Below, piece by piece: positions 8,315 to 17,564 of a stretch of DNA of 47,730 nt. The position numbers were made by a program, and so were the translations under genes. Position 1 is the first letter of the stretch. Each line of letters starts with the position of its first letter. Origin of the DNA: Desulfobacteraceae bacterium (lineage in GTDB: Bacteria > Desulfobacterota > Desulfobacteria > Desulfobacterales > SKZT01); NCBI GenBank assembly GCA_011389745.1, contig JAABTQ010000022.1, positions 1 to 47,730 on the forward strand, in the 5' to 3' direction. The notes beneath the pieces are model-generated. The model was not told the origin of the DNA. It worked only from the letters and a program-made list of their open reading frames with translations, and ran no database searches.

Positions 8315-9813
8315 TTTCCATATTTGAACCTATAATAATTCCTCTCAGAGAACCCTTTTTTATCAAAGCCCTTATTGGTGGTTCCATAGTGGCAGTGGTT
8401 TGCGGCGTGGTGGGATGTCTGGTGATACTGCGACGGATGGCTTTTCTGGGTGATGCTCTGTCCCATGCCATGATTGCAGGAGTCGTGGGTGGTTATCTTT
8501 TTATGAAACTGCTGTTCGGAATCGAAGCATATGCACCGGCAATGCTTGTAGGTTCTTTGATTGCTGCGGTATTGACCGTTTTTTTAATCGGCTTTGTGTC
8601 ACGCCTTTCAAGAATCAAGGAAGACACATCCATTGGAATCATGTATACGGGTGTATTTGCCGCGGGCGTGGTATTGGTATCAATTTTTAAAAATTATGTT
8701 CATATTGACCTGATGCATTTTATCATGGGCGATGTCCTGGGCATGGCTGATGTTGACCTTTGGGCATCGGCCTTCATCGCGGCGTTTGTTCTGTCGGTAA
8801 TTTTGCTTTTTTTCCGATATTTTCAACTGGCCAGTTTCGATCCGATTATGGCTGCCTCAATCGGTATGCCCATAGTCATGATCGATTATGTTCTGACGAC
8901 CTGCGTCTCTTTAGTGGTGGTCAGCGCGGTAAGTATGGTAGGTGTGATTCTGGTGGTCGGTCTTTTGATTACTCCAGCGGCTACTGCCTACCTTTTGTCG
9001 GACCGCCTGGACAGGATGATGATCCTTTCGGCTTTGTTCGGCCTCACCAGTATCATCGGCGGCCTTTATTTGTGCTTCTGGCTGGACTCATCAGGTGGCG
9101 GCGCGATCATGCTCTTTTGTACATTTCAGTTTTTACTGGTGCTTTTCATTGCCCCCCGATACGGGCTGATCGTGCGATGGATCAAGCTTCGAAGAATGAT
9201 TCCCCAGCAACTTGCGGAAGATATTATAGGATCCGTTGCCAGGCACGCCCCTGTCAGCCCCGCACAAATCCGAAAGCTTCTTCCGGAACATGTCAAAATT
9301 CAACGCGCCATAAAGTCTCTGATATCGGAAAATTTTCTACGCATGTCCGACAATGCACTGATGTTAACACCGGAAGGACAAAAAGAGGCGCAGCGTATAA
9401 TCCGCTCCCATCGTCTCTGGGAGGCCTACCTTCAGCATGTGGGAACACCGGGTGAAGAAATTCATCCCAAAGCTCACAACCTTGAGCACATGCACGATCC
9501 CAGCACCGTGGGATATATCGATGACATTCTCGGCCACCCTGTTCAAGATCCTCACGGACAGGAAATCCCCGAGGACCCATCCTGCCGGGAACCCGGTGCA
9601 ATAGTATTATTAAGCCAACTTCGTTCAGGCCGAAAAGTCAAAATAGTCAACGCACCGATATCCGGAATGGGCTCCGAACTTCAACCGGGTGAAATCATCA
9701 TGACAGGCAACCGCCAAAATGGCGGAAAAATCTGGATGGTGGAAAACCAGAAAGGTCAATGGATAAGACTCGATCACCATGCAGCAGATGGCGTCATCGT
9801 TGAATGTGTATGA
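8311..9813 (+). CDS. Metal ABC transporter permease fused to DtxR-type regulator
   Basis: A 500-aa fusion. Residues 1-290 are an ABC-3/TroC-like permease with about eight hydrophobic spans and the motif RRMAFLGDALSHAM (41-54). Residues about 305-365 form a winged-helix-like segment. Residues 366-420 match the DtxR/MntR dimerisation and metal-binding domain: RSHRLWEAYL, a His/Glu-rich stretch H385-H395, and the diagnostic GHPVQDPHGQEIP at 408-420. Residues about 425-500 look like the SH3-like FeoA domain of DtxR. Chlamydial YtgC-YtgR is a known precedent, in which the regulator part is released by proteolysis. Here release or regulation is inference. The 4-base overlap with the ATPase shows coupling. 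Confidence 0.9.
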   Translation: MISIFEPIIIPLREPFFIKALIGGSIVAVVCGVVGCLVILRRMAFLGDALSHAMIAGVVGGYLFMKLLFGIEAYAPAMLVGSLIAAVLTVFLIGFVSRLSRIKEDTSIGIMYTGVFAAGVVLVSIFKNYVHIDLMHFIMGDVLGMADVDLWASAFIAAFVLSVILLFFRYFQLASFDPIMAASIGMPIVMIDYVLTTCVSLVVVSAVSMVGVILVVGLLITPAATAYLLSDRLDRMMILSALFGLTSIIGGLYLCFWLDSSGGGAIMLFCTFQFLLVLFIAPRYGLIVRWIKLRRMIPQQLAEDIIGSVARHAPVSPAQIRKLLPEHVKIQRAIKSLISENFLRMSDNALMLTPEGQKEAQRIIRSHRLWEAYLQHVGTPGEEIHPKAHNLEHMHDPSTVGYIDDILGHPVQDPHGQEIPEDPSCREPGAIVLLSQLRSGRKVKIVNAPISGMGSELQPGEIIMTGNRQNGGKIWMVENQKGQWIRLDHHAADGVIVECV

Positions 9814-9824
9814 TTTATTCAGAT

Positions 9825-10265
9825 TTACTTTACTTTTTCGAAAAAAGCATCGGTAAGGCCGTCGAGAAACATATAAGACTCTGCTCTGATGCATAGAATC
9901 TCTGAATCAGGCGTTTTAAGTATTGTTTTAAGGTGTGGATGCCTTGTCAACAATATTTCTTTTATGGTATGCCTTTTGGGGTCATGGTGAGACATGATTT
10001 CGCATTTACCGGAAACGGTAAGAGCCTGGGCCTGGGACCGGGGGATTGTTTCACGGGAGTCGATCAAAAGACTCACATCGGGGTTATTTTCAATGTTGGC
10101 ATATTTTTTAGTCAATCTCGATGTGGCCATGTAAAACTCGATAGCATTTTCCTCGACAGCATAAGCCATCAAGGAGCAATAAGGACCTTTTTCCGAAACG
10201 GTGGCCAAAACACATATATCCTTTTTCCGTGCCAGAGCTTTTATTTGTTCAATCATTTTTTTCAC
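9825..10265 (-). CDS. Pyridoxamine 5'-phosphate oxidase-like split-barrel flavoprotein
   Basis: A 146-aa protein of the split-barrel FMN-binding superfamily. The N-terminus has ICVLATVSEKGPYCSLMAY, the typical beta-hairpin, followed by IEFYMATSRLTKKYANIENNPDVSLLID, which matches the phosphate-binding and dimer region. It probably uses FMN or a related cofactor, but the substrate is unknown; true PdxH residues for pyridoxamine phosphate are not evident. An AGGAGG-like ribosome-binding site lies just before the ATG. It converges with the metal-transport operon, about 10 bases apart. Confidence 0.88.
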   Translation of the reverse strand: MKKMIEQIKALARKKDICVLATVSEKGPYCSLMAYAVEENAIEFYMATSRLTKKYANIENNPDVSLLIDSRETIPRSQAQALTVSGKCEIMSHHDPKRHTIKEILLTRHPHLKTILKTPDSEILCIRAESYMFLDGLTDAFFEKVK

Positions 10266-10399
10266 CTCCTAAATGGATATTTGTTCGGAATTCATGATTC
10301 ATGCATTCCAGGGTTATTTTATAAACAACCCCTCCGGAGTCGGATATTTATTTTTTCACAAATACTTATATCACAGAAAATCATCGGAGAATAATTGGG

Positions 10400-11785
10400 A
10401 TGGCTGATATCCAAAAACTTGTTAAAAGCCAAAAGATTTTCATCAAAAATGGTAAAACCATAAATTTGGATTTTCGGTTGAAACAATTATCGATTTTAGA
10501 AAAAGCAGTCATCGAAAATGAGACAAGAATTGTTTCCGCATTAAAAAAAGATCTGGGAAAATCAGCCTATGAATCTATTATGACAGAGGTCGGTTTTATA
10601 TCAGATGAAATCCGACTGGTCAGAAAACATCTGAAATCATGGTCCAAACCACACAAGGTCAGGACTCCCCTTAAGCTGTTTTTTTCCATGAGCCGCATTT
10701 ATCGAGAACCTTATGGTGTATGCCTGATTCTGTCCCCATGGAATTACCCGGTTCAATTAACCCTGTCACCTTTAATCGGTGCCATTGCTGCTGGAAATTG
10801 TGCCGTGATCAAACCATCGGAACATTCTCCGGCAACTTCCCAGGTGCTGGAAGATATCTTCAAAGACTATTTTCCCTTAGATTACATTGCCGTAGTCCAG
10901 GGTGGGATTGATTTAAGCACCAATTTACTTAAAGAAAAATTTGACTATATTTTTTTTACCGGAAGCCCTGAAGTCGGAAAAATAGTAATGACTGCCGCAT
11001 CCGAGAACCTTATCCCCGTTACCCTGGAACTTGGCGGAAAATCACCCTGTATTGTGGATTATAATGTGGATATCGATCTTGCCTCCAAAAGAATCGTATC
11101 AGGCAAATTTTTAAATGCCGGACAAACCTGCGTTGCCCCGGATTATCTCATGGTGCATAAGACGGTCAAAAATGATCTGGTTTCTGCAATGGTCATTGAT
11201 TTAAAAAATTTTTACGGAAATAATCCGCAAAAAAGTCCGGACTATGGAAGAATAATCAATCATAGGCATTTTGACCGATTGACCCGTTTTCTTGAAACAG
11301 GCAATATCATTTTCGGAGGCATTACAAATAGAGATGATCTTTATATGGCCCCAACCCTCATTGAAAATCTTACATGGAATGATTCGATCATGCGGGAAGA
11401 AATTTTCGGACCTATTCTTCCGATATTCGAGTTTGAAGACCTCAATGAAGTGATTGATCAAATAAATGACAGACCCAGACCACTTGCCCTTTATTTTTTC
11501 TCCAGGAATAAAAAAAACAAAGAAAAAATATTAAACCATATTTCTTTTGGGGGAGGATGCATCAACGATACGGTCCTTCACGTGGCAAACCCTCACCTTC
11601 CCTTTGGCGGCGTGGGCAATAGCGGTATTGGAAACTATCACGGCAAAGCCGGATTTGAAACCTTTTCTCACCGAAAAAGTGTTCTCGAAAGGCCATTTTG
11701 TTTCGACATACCCCTTCGATTTCCCCCGTACCAGGGAAAACTTAAAATTTTAAAAGCTGTCTTTAATTTGCCTTTTTATAGATAA
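10400..11785 (+). CDS. Aldehyde dehydrogenase family protein (class 3 type)
   Basis: An NAD(P)-dependent aldehyde dehydrogenase, 461 aa, the length of the class 3/fatty-aldehyde type. The substrate-fold asparagine lies in SPWNYP (N115), FTGSPEVGK in the Rossmann domain is at 186-194, the general base E210 is in ELGGKSP, and the catalytic thiol C244 is in GQTC. The C-terminal LPFGGVGNSGIGNYHG block is also intact. It oxidises aldehydes, likely long-chain or aromatic, to acids in the cytoplasm. It appears monocistronic. The C-terminal hydrophobic tail found in membrane-bound homologues is weak here. Confidence 0.93.
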   Translation: MADIQKLVKSQKIFIKNGKTINLDFRLKQLSILEKAVIENETRIVSALKKDLGKSAYESIMTEVGFISDEIRLVRKHLKSWSKPHKVRTPLKLFFSMSRIYREPYGVCLILSPWNYPVQLTLSPLIGAIAAGNCAVIKPSEHSPATSQVLEDIFKDYFPLDYIAVVQGGIDLSTNLLKEKFDYIFFTGSPEVGKIVMTAASENLIPVTLELGGKSPCIVDYNVDIDLASKRIVSGKFLNAGQTCVAPDYLMVHKTVKNDLVSAMVIDLKNFYGNNPQKSPDYGRIINHRHFDRLTRFLETGNIIFGGITNRDDLYMAPTLIENLTWNDSIMREEIFGPILPIFEFEDLNEVIDQINDRPRPLALYFFSRNKKNKEKILNHISFGGGCINDTVLHVANPHLPFGGVGNSGIGNYHGKAGFETFSHRKSVLERPFCFDIPLRFPPYQGKLKILKAVFNLPFYR

Positions 11786-11971
11786 CAGCATTTTTTTATT
11801 AATATTAGATCTTTATTTAAATAAAACTTTCGTGTATAAGTAGCCAATTTATTCGATAAAAACAGCTCAAAACTTGCAAAAGGATTCTTTGAGTATTATT
11901 TTATATGGTTAGACAAAACATAATCGAAATATCAAATAACAATTTTATTTAAACAAAAATACAGGAAATCT

Positions 11972-12913
11972 ATGGATAATTTCAGCCGAGTGCAGTTTGA
12001 ACAACCGGATTTGAACGAACTTTCAAGCAATTTTACAGTCGTCGATCTTCATTTTCATACAAATCATTCGGATGGTTTAAACAGCGTAAAAGCCGTTGCA
12101 GAAAGGGCACGCGAACTTGGCATCGGCGTGGCGATCACAGATCATAACGAGATACAGGGCGCGGTTGAGATTGCCGGGGAAAAAAATCTTCTTACCATTC
12201 CTGGTATCGAAATCACTTCTACCGAAGGGACTCATCTTCTGGTTTATTTTTATAGTATTGCAGGGCTGAAAAAGTTCTACAAAAATGATCTTAAACCATA
12301 CATGGGGCATGATGTAATGAGTTCAACGGATCTGACGATGGAAGAGATCATTCTAAGAGCTCGAAAATATAACTCAGTGGTAATTTTTCCCCATCCATAC
12401 TGCGCCATGTACACAGGTGTATGCAATTATCAATTCTCAACAAAACGACTCGATACACTTCTTCAAATGTGTGATGGAATCGAAGCCATCAATTCCGAAA
12501 ATTTAAAAAAATGGAACCTGAAGTCTGCTTTATTAGGCTTTAACCTAAACAAAGCCCTGACCGGCGGAAGTGATGGCCACACTCTTTATCATATGGGCAG
12601 AGTAGTCACTTACTCAGATTGTATACCAACCCGAAAAGCATTTTTGGACGCCATCAAAGAAAAGCAGACGAAAGTAATCGGAAAAGAAATCAGCTTGCTT
12701 CGAAAGGTAACCTCCAACGGACTCAAATTGAAAACCAGTTTTCGTAATTGCCCGGACCTTGTCGAAAAAAATATCAAATATGGGTGTAAGGTGATCAATT
12801 TAAAATCCCGGCTTCTGAGAGATAATGTGATCCGCCATTTTAATGGAAAAAACTATGTTGAAGAAACAGCCATCTATCATTCCATGATGACAAGTTATCA
12901 CATAAAGAACTAA
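11972..12913 (+). CDS. PHP domain metal-dependent phosphoesterase
   Basis: A 313-aa protein with an intact PHP domain. Metal ligands are visible in DLHFHTNHSDG (H27, H29, D34), in ITDHNE (D57, H58), in GIEIT, in FPHPY near 138, and in GGSDGHT near 198. PHP proteins hydrolyse phosphoesters (histidinol phosphate, nucleoside phosphates, nucleic acid ends); the substrate is not evident. The start at 11972 has AGGAAA about 8 bases upstream. Its stop overlaps that of the convergent cardiolipin synthase gene. The last 100 residues are less typical of the family. Confidence 0.88.
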   Translation: MDNFSRVQFEQPDLNELSSNFTVVDLHFHTNHSDGLNSVKAVAERARELGIGVAITDHNEIQGAVEIAGEKNLLTIPGIEITSTEGTHLLVYFYSIAGLKKFYKNDLKPYMGHDVMSSTDLTMEEIILRARKYNSVVIFPHPYCAMYTGVCNYQFSTKRLDTLLQMCDGIEAINSENLKKWNLKSALLGFNLNKALTGGSDGHTLYHMGRVVTYSDCIPTRKAFLDAIKEKQTKVIGKEISLLRKVTSNGLKLKTSFRNCPDLVEKNIKYGCKVINLKSRLLRDNVIRHFNGKNYVEETAIYHSMMTSYHIKN

Positions 12914-14343
12914 AGATAGGGCGAAAATATCCATGCAAAAGCATCCCGCAGTTTAATGGCAAGATTTCGCTTGTCGAGATCTGTTAGGGTGACCTCACCG
13001 GACCGTCTTATACAGTTTCGGATATGAGTTGAAACTGTATGGGCAAAAGTCTCATCAAAAATTTCAATATTCAGTTCAAAGTTGAGCCTCAAACTTCTCG
13101 GGTCAATATTGGCAGACCCGATTTGGGTATAATAATCATCGACCACCAGCAGTTTGGAATGTACAAAAGGAGGTGGTTGAAAAAATATTCTTACCCCCAA
13201 TTGGGCTAGTTTCCATAAAAAGTTACTGGCAGCCCACTTCATAAAAGGAAGATTGTTCTTTACAGGTAAAACCACATTAACCTCTACACCACGCAATGCA
13301 GTGGTTTGAAGCGCACCGACAATTTCTCTTGATGGTAAAAAATAGGGCGTCATGATCAATACTGACTTACGGGCTGATGAAATGGCCCCTGCCAAAACAA
13401 ATGTAAGTTTTTCCGGGTCCTCGTTGGGGCCATCGATAATGGTCCTGCAAATCGCATCGCCTTTTTTTTCATGCGGTCCTGCCGTAGGATTTGTATATTC
13501 TCCGGTAGCAAATCCCCAATCCTCCAGGAAGGCCTTTTCCATTTGAGCCACCACCGGACCTTTGATTCTGAAATGAGTATCGATAACCCGGGATGGATTT
13601 TGAAGATTGTCCGCCAAATGGCGATCTCCGATATTTATTCCTCCTGTAAATCCCACACGGCCATCAGCAATAAGCAGTTTTCTATGATTTCTTAGATTGA
13701 TGTGAAATTCCGGGGGTTTGATTTTTGGAGGAATAAAACGGGCCATATTCACACCCCGTTTTTTTAAAAGGGTCCCTGCCCGGGGAATCGAATACCACTC
13801 CCCTACCCCATCGATAAGCACGCGAACTTCCACGCCGCGATCTTTAGCCTGAGTCAGGGCCTCAATAAATTTTCTTCCGGATCTGCTAGTTTCAAAAATA
13901 TATGTGATCAAATAAATAGACTCGTTGGCATTTTGAATAGCTTCCAGCATAGCCGGAAAAACTTCTTCGCCATTATGGAGGATTTCTATTTGATTTCCTG
14001 ACAACAATGGAAGTTTTGTAACCGCATCTGAAATTCTAGCAATGTCTCGATAAGCTGTTGGAACCCTGGTACTGTGTATGACATTTTGATAATATTCCGG
14101 AAACCTTCCAAACCCTTCATCCAGCCGAAAAGGAGATCGCAAGCCTAACTTTTTGGCTCTTACCCGAACCCGGTTGATCCCGAACACAAAGTAAAATAGT
14201 GGGCCAAGAAGTGGGAAAAAAATACAAAGAAAAACCCAACCCCAAGCAGATCTGGGATCATTTTTATTAAGTATCGCATGCCCTGCGGCGAATAAACCCA
14301 GCGTCATATGGAGCGCACCGATACTCCAGGTTAAAATTTCCAT
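12910..14343 (-). CDS. cls: Cardiolipin synthase (phospholipase D family)
   Basis: A 477-aa membrane-associated enzyme that joins two phosphatidylglycerols to give cardiolipin and glycerol. Two N-terminal hydrophobic segments (about 5-24 and 33-54) form the PLDc_N region. Two complete HKD motifs follow: H220-K222-D227 with a FTGG tail, and H395-K397-D402 with GSAN. The overall order and length match bacterial Cls. GGAG lies about 10 bases before the ATG. The gene supports membrane lipid metabolism together with pgsA (17826-18392), although the two are not linked in an operon. Confidence 0.94.
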   Translation of the reverse strand: MEILTWSIGALHMTLGLFAAGHAILNKNDPRSAWGWVFLCIFFPLLGPLFYFVFGINRVRVRAKKLGLRSPFRLDEGFGRFPEYYQNVIHSTRVPTAYRDIARISDAVTKLPLLSGNQIEILHNGEEVFPAMLEAIQNANESIYLITYIFETSRSGRKFIEALTQAKDRGVEVRVLIDGVGEWYSIPRAGTLLKKRGVNMARFIPPKIKPPEFHINLRNHRKLLIADGRVGFTGGINIGDRHLADNLQNPSRVIDTHFRIKGPVVAQMEKAFLEDWGFATGEYTNPTAGPHEKKGDAICRTIIDGPNEDPEKLTFVLAGAISSARKSVLIMTPYFLPSREIVGALQTTALRGVEVNVVLPVKNNLPFMKWAASNFLWKLAQLGVRIFFQPPPFVHSKLLVVDDYYTQIGSANIDPRSLRLNFELNIEIFDETFAHTVSTHIRNCIRRSGEVTLTDLDKRNLAIKLRDAFAWIFSPYL

Positions 14344-14548
14344 ACGGTGATATCTCCATTTATATTTTTCACAAACAATTGTCCTCCCGATCTCCCTAAA
14401 TTGGAGAAGATTTTTCGTTCAGTGCTTGAAAGAAAACTCCCCTCCCAACATGATGGGCTGGGTGGAGGGAAGATAACTTACTGATATTATGACCCCTACC
14501 CTGACCCTCCCCCGCTGGGAAAGGAATAATGGATTTTTCGTTCAGAGA
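14344..14548. repeat. Intergenic G/C-tract repeat-like sequence
   Basis: The spacer holds C-rich and G-rich runs around 14437-14475 and 14491-14520, bracketed by two copies of TTTTTCGTTCAG at about 14409 and 14532. This looks like a degenerate dispersed repeat rather than a gene. No further copy of this exact unit was seen in the window. Confidence 0.3.
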
Positions 14549-15208
14549 CTAATTTTTCGAGATATTTTTTTTAGTTATTAGTCGCATAAAAAATTGCGTG
14601 AAGGAAGCGGAAATATTCAAAATTAAATCAAACCAATCTCGTTGAATTCTTTTTAGGGATTCTTCCGGTTCATCGGCATGGTCTACAACAGATTGTTCAG
14701 ATATATGGGGCTCCATTTCCACACCTTGCTGCTCAGTCGCCTCTACGTATTCAATTGCCGACTCTTTCTCAATCGGCTCGGGTTGTTGAACTGAAGCCTG
14801 TTCCTCAAAGGTTTCTTCAGCTTCAGGCTCAGGTTCTTCTGAAGAAGCCGCCTCTTTAACAATCTCTTCAGCTTCTGAAACTTTTTCAGCTATAGGTGAC
14901 AAGACTTCGGGTTCGACATCATCTGACTGATCAATATCAAAGGTTTTAAATGCATTGTGCCAAACATTGAAAAGCTGATTTTCAAGGGCAGATCTAATTT
15001 CAGGACGGAAATTTTCCAGGTTGTACAAAGCGTCTTTAACTGTACTGGAGAAGATGACATTGGCTTTGATTCTGACATCAACGATTTTTAGTAAGGCCTT
15101 TTCAATATTTTCATTTGATATTTGGATCAAATTGAACTCCTCACCATAAACACCAACGATATCTTTCATTCTTCTGATACAAACAGTTTGCATATCCATG
15201 TTCATCAT
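14549..15208 (-). CDS. Hypothetical protein with acidic low-complexity region
   Basis: A 219-aa protein of unknown function. Residues about 1-95 are a globular region with alternating helix-like segments. Residues about 100-180 are extremely rich in Glu with Pro and Gln, probably disordered. The last 35 residues form an amphipathic, partly hydrophobic helix (WFDLILNISASFTQFF) with a basic end. AAAGGGG about 8 bases upstream favours the ATG at 15208; another ATG lies at 15226. There is no signal peptide. It is divergent from the S1 protein gene. Confidence 0.7.
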   Translation of the reverse strand: MMNMDMQTVCIRRMKDIVGVYGEEFNLIQISNENIEKALLKIVDVRIKANVIFSSTVKDALYNLENFRPEIRSALENQLFNVWHNAFKTFDIDQSDDVEPEVLSPIAEKVSEAEEIVKEAASSEEPEPEAEETFEEQASVQQPEPIEKESAIEYVEATEQQGVEMEPHISEQSVVDHADEPEESLKRIQRDWFDLILNISASFTQFFMRLITKKNISKN

Positions 15209-15383
15209 TTTTATTACCCCTTTCATTTACTTCTTTAAACCAAATGTTTTTTATCTTAAAAAAGATAAACTATAGATATGAAAAAGGGATTGTGTCAATT
15301 AATTTTAGGAATTTAAAAAATTTTTCGTTATTCTTATTGGTTTTTCCAACGCTTTTTCTAATATCCTATACCTGAAAAATTCA

Positions 15384-15413
15384 TTGACGCTATAAATAAA
15401 ATCTGATTAGATT
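15384..15413 (+). promoter_or_regulatory. Possible promoter before the S1-repeat gene
   Basis: TTGACG (15384-15389) and TAGATT (15408-15413) are separated by 18 bases, about 50 bases before the start codon. The match is only moderate. Confidence 0.3.
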
Positions 15414-15466
15414 CGGCTAATTATATTTTTAGTAACAATACAAACCTGTAACCGGAGCAACATTGA

Positions 15467-16909
15467 ATGAATGATCATTTCTCGGATGAATCTGGAGAAG
15501 AGAGCTTTGCGGAACTTTTAGGTGCCTATGACAAAGGTATGGGCGAAAATCTGCAAGTGGGTGATAAGGTTAAAGGAACCATTATTTCCATTGGTAAGGA
15601 TACAGTTTTTATCGACACCGGAACGAAAATGGATGCTGTAGTCGACAAAAAAGAGCTTCTTGATGAAGATGGTAATTTTCTCCACCAGGAAGGGGACGTC
15701 ATCGAATTGTATGCCGTGGTGGTGAACGAACAGGAAATTCGTTTATCCCATGCGCTATCGGGTGTCGGCGGCCTGGAAATGCTCCGGGATGCCTATGAGA
15801 ACAATATTCCCATCGAAGGCAAAGTAAGTGGAACCTGCAAAGGCGGTTTTCATGTTCAGATTTTGCAAAGGCGTGCCTTTTGTCCGGTAAGCCAGATGGA
15901 TACCAGCTATGTTGAAACTCCGGATGACTATGTTGGCCGGGCCCATGATTTTTTGATTACTCAGTTTGAAAACAATGGTAAAAATATAGTTGTATCAAGA
16001 CGTCTGCTACTCGAAGCTGAAATTGCCGAAAATCGCAGTCGTTTTTTTAAAGAACTGAATGTGGGACAGGAAATGGAAGGCACTGTGGTGCGATTGATGC
16101 CTTACGGAGTCTTTGTGGAACTATTACCCGGAATCGAGGGTATGGTGCATATCTCGGAGTTGAGTTGGTCCCGCTTGGACACCCCGGAAGAAGCAGTTTC
16201 GCATAACCAGAGGATTTTAGTTAAAATTATCGGTGTGGAAGACGCAGAGTCATCAGATCGCAAAAAAATCGCTCTGTCTGTTAAACAACTTCAGAATGAT
16301 CCATGGGACAATGCCAATGACCAGTTTAAGGTGGGTCAAAAACTTGATGGCAAAGTTACACGAATCACCAATTTCGGCGCTTTTGTTGAAATTGCTCCCG
16401 GAATCGAGGGCCTTGTGCATATCAGTGAAATGAGCCACACCCGGCGGGTATTGAAAGTCGAAGATGTTGTCACTGCCGGAGAATCGATTCAGGTAATGAT
16501 CAAGGAACTGGATACCGACCGTCGGCGAATATCACTTAGCATCAAAGATACAGAGGATGACCCCTGGTCGGAGGTGAAAGATAAATTTGTCGTTGGCCAA
16601 AAAATTGAAGGAACCCTTGCAAAAAAAGAATCCTTTGGTTGTTTTATTGATCTGGCTCCAGGTATCACCGGGTTACTGCCCAAATCAAAAATCAAGGCTT
16701 CGGGAACTCCGGAGATCGATAAAGCAAAGATAGGCGATACCCTTACCCTGACAGTAATACAGATCGATTCAGCCTCTCGTAAAATAACCCTTGCCCCGGC
16801 CAGTAGCGAGGAAGAAGTTGATTGGCGAAAGTTTTCCGGAACGTCCGACCAGCCCATGAGCGATCTGGCAGCCAAACTTCAACAGGCTTTAAAATCCTCG
16901 AAAAGTTAA
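15467..16909 (+). CDS. S1 RNA-binding domain protein (ribosomal protein S1-like)
   Basis: A 480-aa protein with five S1/OB-fold repeats at about residues 29-95, 114-178, 198-273, 287-361 and 374-447. Repeats 3 and 4 carry the near-canonical pattern PGIEGxVHISEx. It probably binds RNA in translation, as S1 does. It is shorter than the six-repeat E. coli S1 (557 aa), so it may be a paralogue rather than the main RpsA. Many deltaproteobacteria have more than one S1 protein. The start gives an acidic N-terminus before repeat 1. Monocistronic as far as can be seen. Confidence 0.9.
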   Translation: MNDHFSDESGEESFAELLGAYDKGMGENLQVGDKVKGTIISIGKDTVFIDTGTKMDAVVDKKELLDEDGNFLHQEGDVIELYAVVVNEQEIRLSHALSGVGGLEMLRDAYENNIPIEGKVSGTCKGGFHVQILQRRAFCPVSQMDTSYVETPDDYVGRAHDFLITQFENNGKNIVVSRRLLLEAEIAENRSRFFKELNVGQEMEGTVVRLMPYGVFVELLPGIEGMVHISELSWSRLDTPEEAVSHNQRILVKIIGVEDAESSDRKKIALSVKQLQNDPWDNANDQFKVGQKLDGKVTRITNFGAFVEIAPGIEGLVHISEMSHTRRVLKVEDVVTAGESIQVMIKELDTDRRRISLSIKDTEDDPWSEVKDKFVVGQKIEGTLAKKESFGCFIDLAPGITGLLPKSKIKASGTPEIDKAKIGDTLTLTVIQIDSASRKITLAPASSEEEVDWRKFSGTSDQPMSDLAAKLQQALKSSKS

Positions 16910-17038
16910 GCACATGCACTTCAGATGAGTAACTGGCAGACAAGGAATGACAATTCAATCTTTTCCCCGAAGACGGCGGGACAAAGCGGCTGTTAATTGG
17001 TATATACGTTTGGCGTAGTCTAATGAAAGGAGGTCCAA

Positions 17039-17530
17039 ATGAGTATCGTGCATACAAGTCACATTCGGATTGAAAAACATAAAGGATCGCATCGAACGGC
17101 CCATATTGAAAACTTTTCCAAACCAATTGATTTCGGAATTCATGGAGGAATCAAGGCATTTTATCAGGATAAATACGGTAGAGAACTCACGGGTCCGGAG
17201 TATCCGGCAACATTGGACTATATGATCGCCGGGATAGCGGGTTGACTGACGGGAACTCTTGCAGGCGCACTGGCAGTGCGCGGAATTCCTACTTCGGATA
17301 ACCTGGTCGCTCATGTGGAAGGCATCATCGAAGATATTGACAGTGTAATCAGAATTACTGCAATTAAACTCAATTACCAGTTTAAAATTCCTTCGGGAAC
17401 CCGGGAAAAAGCTCAAAGAGCTTTAGATTCATACGCCGATAGTTGCCCGGCCTACTCTTCCGTAAAAGGCTGTATAAAATGCACCTGGGAAGCGGAAATG
17501 GAGGAAACAGGAGGCCAACACGAAAGTTGA
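17039..17530 (+). CDS. OsmC-like protein, probable selenoprotein (in-frame UGA, Sec69)
   Basis: Reading through one in-frame TGA at 17243-17245 gives 163 aa. The two halves form a single OsmC/Ohr fold: an N-terminal beta segment, PATLDYMIAGIAG-U-LTGTL, VEG..ED, the KLNYQFKIPSGT strand, and ADSCPAY with C136. The TGA falls exactly where the family has the peroxidatic cysteine (A-x-C-L-T). A hairpin follows at 17265-17281. Both halves are in the same frame and a strong AAAGGAGGT precedes the ATG. OsmC/Ohr proteins reduce hydroperoxides with a Cys pair; here Sec69 and C136 would be that pair. A nonsense mutation is the alternative. No selA, selB or selC lies in the window. Confidence 0.85.
17243..17281 (+). 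promoter_or_regulatory. UGA (Sec) codon with bacterial SECIS-like hairpin
   Basis: After the TGA at 17243-17245 and a 19-base spacer there is a perfect 7-bp stem, GCGCACT pairing with AGTGCGC (17265-17271 and 17275-17281), with loop GGC. Bacterial SECIS elements are hairpins just downstream of the UGA, inside the reading frame, with a G at the start of the loop. This one meets those conditions. Only the downstream helix was inspected; longer pairing toward the UGA was not folded. Confidence 0.6.
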
Positions 17531-17564
17531 TCAGTTTGCACATATAAATTGATACAGTGAAAAC

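Noticed and set aside
8760-9455. A 231-codon plus-strand frame inside the permease gene
   Set aside because: It overlaps the permease-DtxR gene in another phase. The permease frame has the conserved motifs; this one has none.
17246-17530. A separate small gene starting at GTG 17276
   Set aside because: It is in the same frame as the upstream half, has no ribosome-binding site, and completes the OsmC fold. Readthrough of the TGA explains it better.
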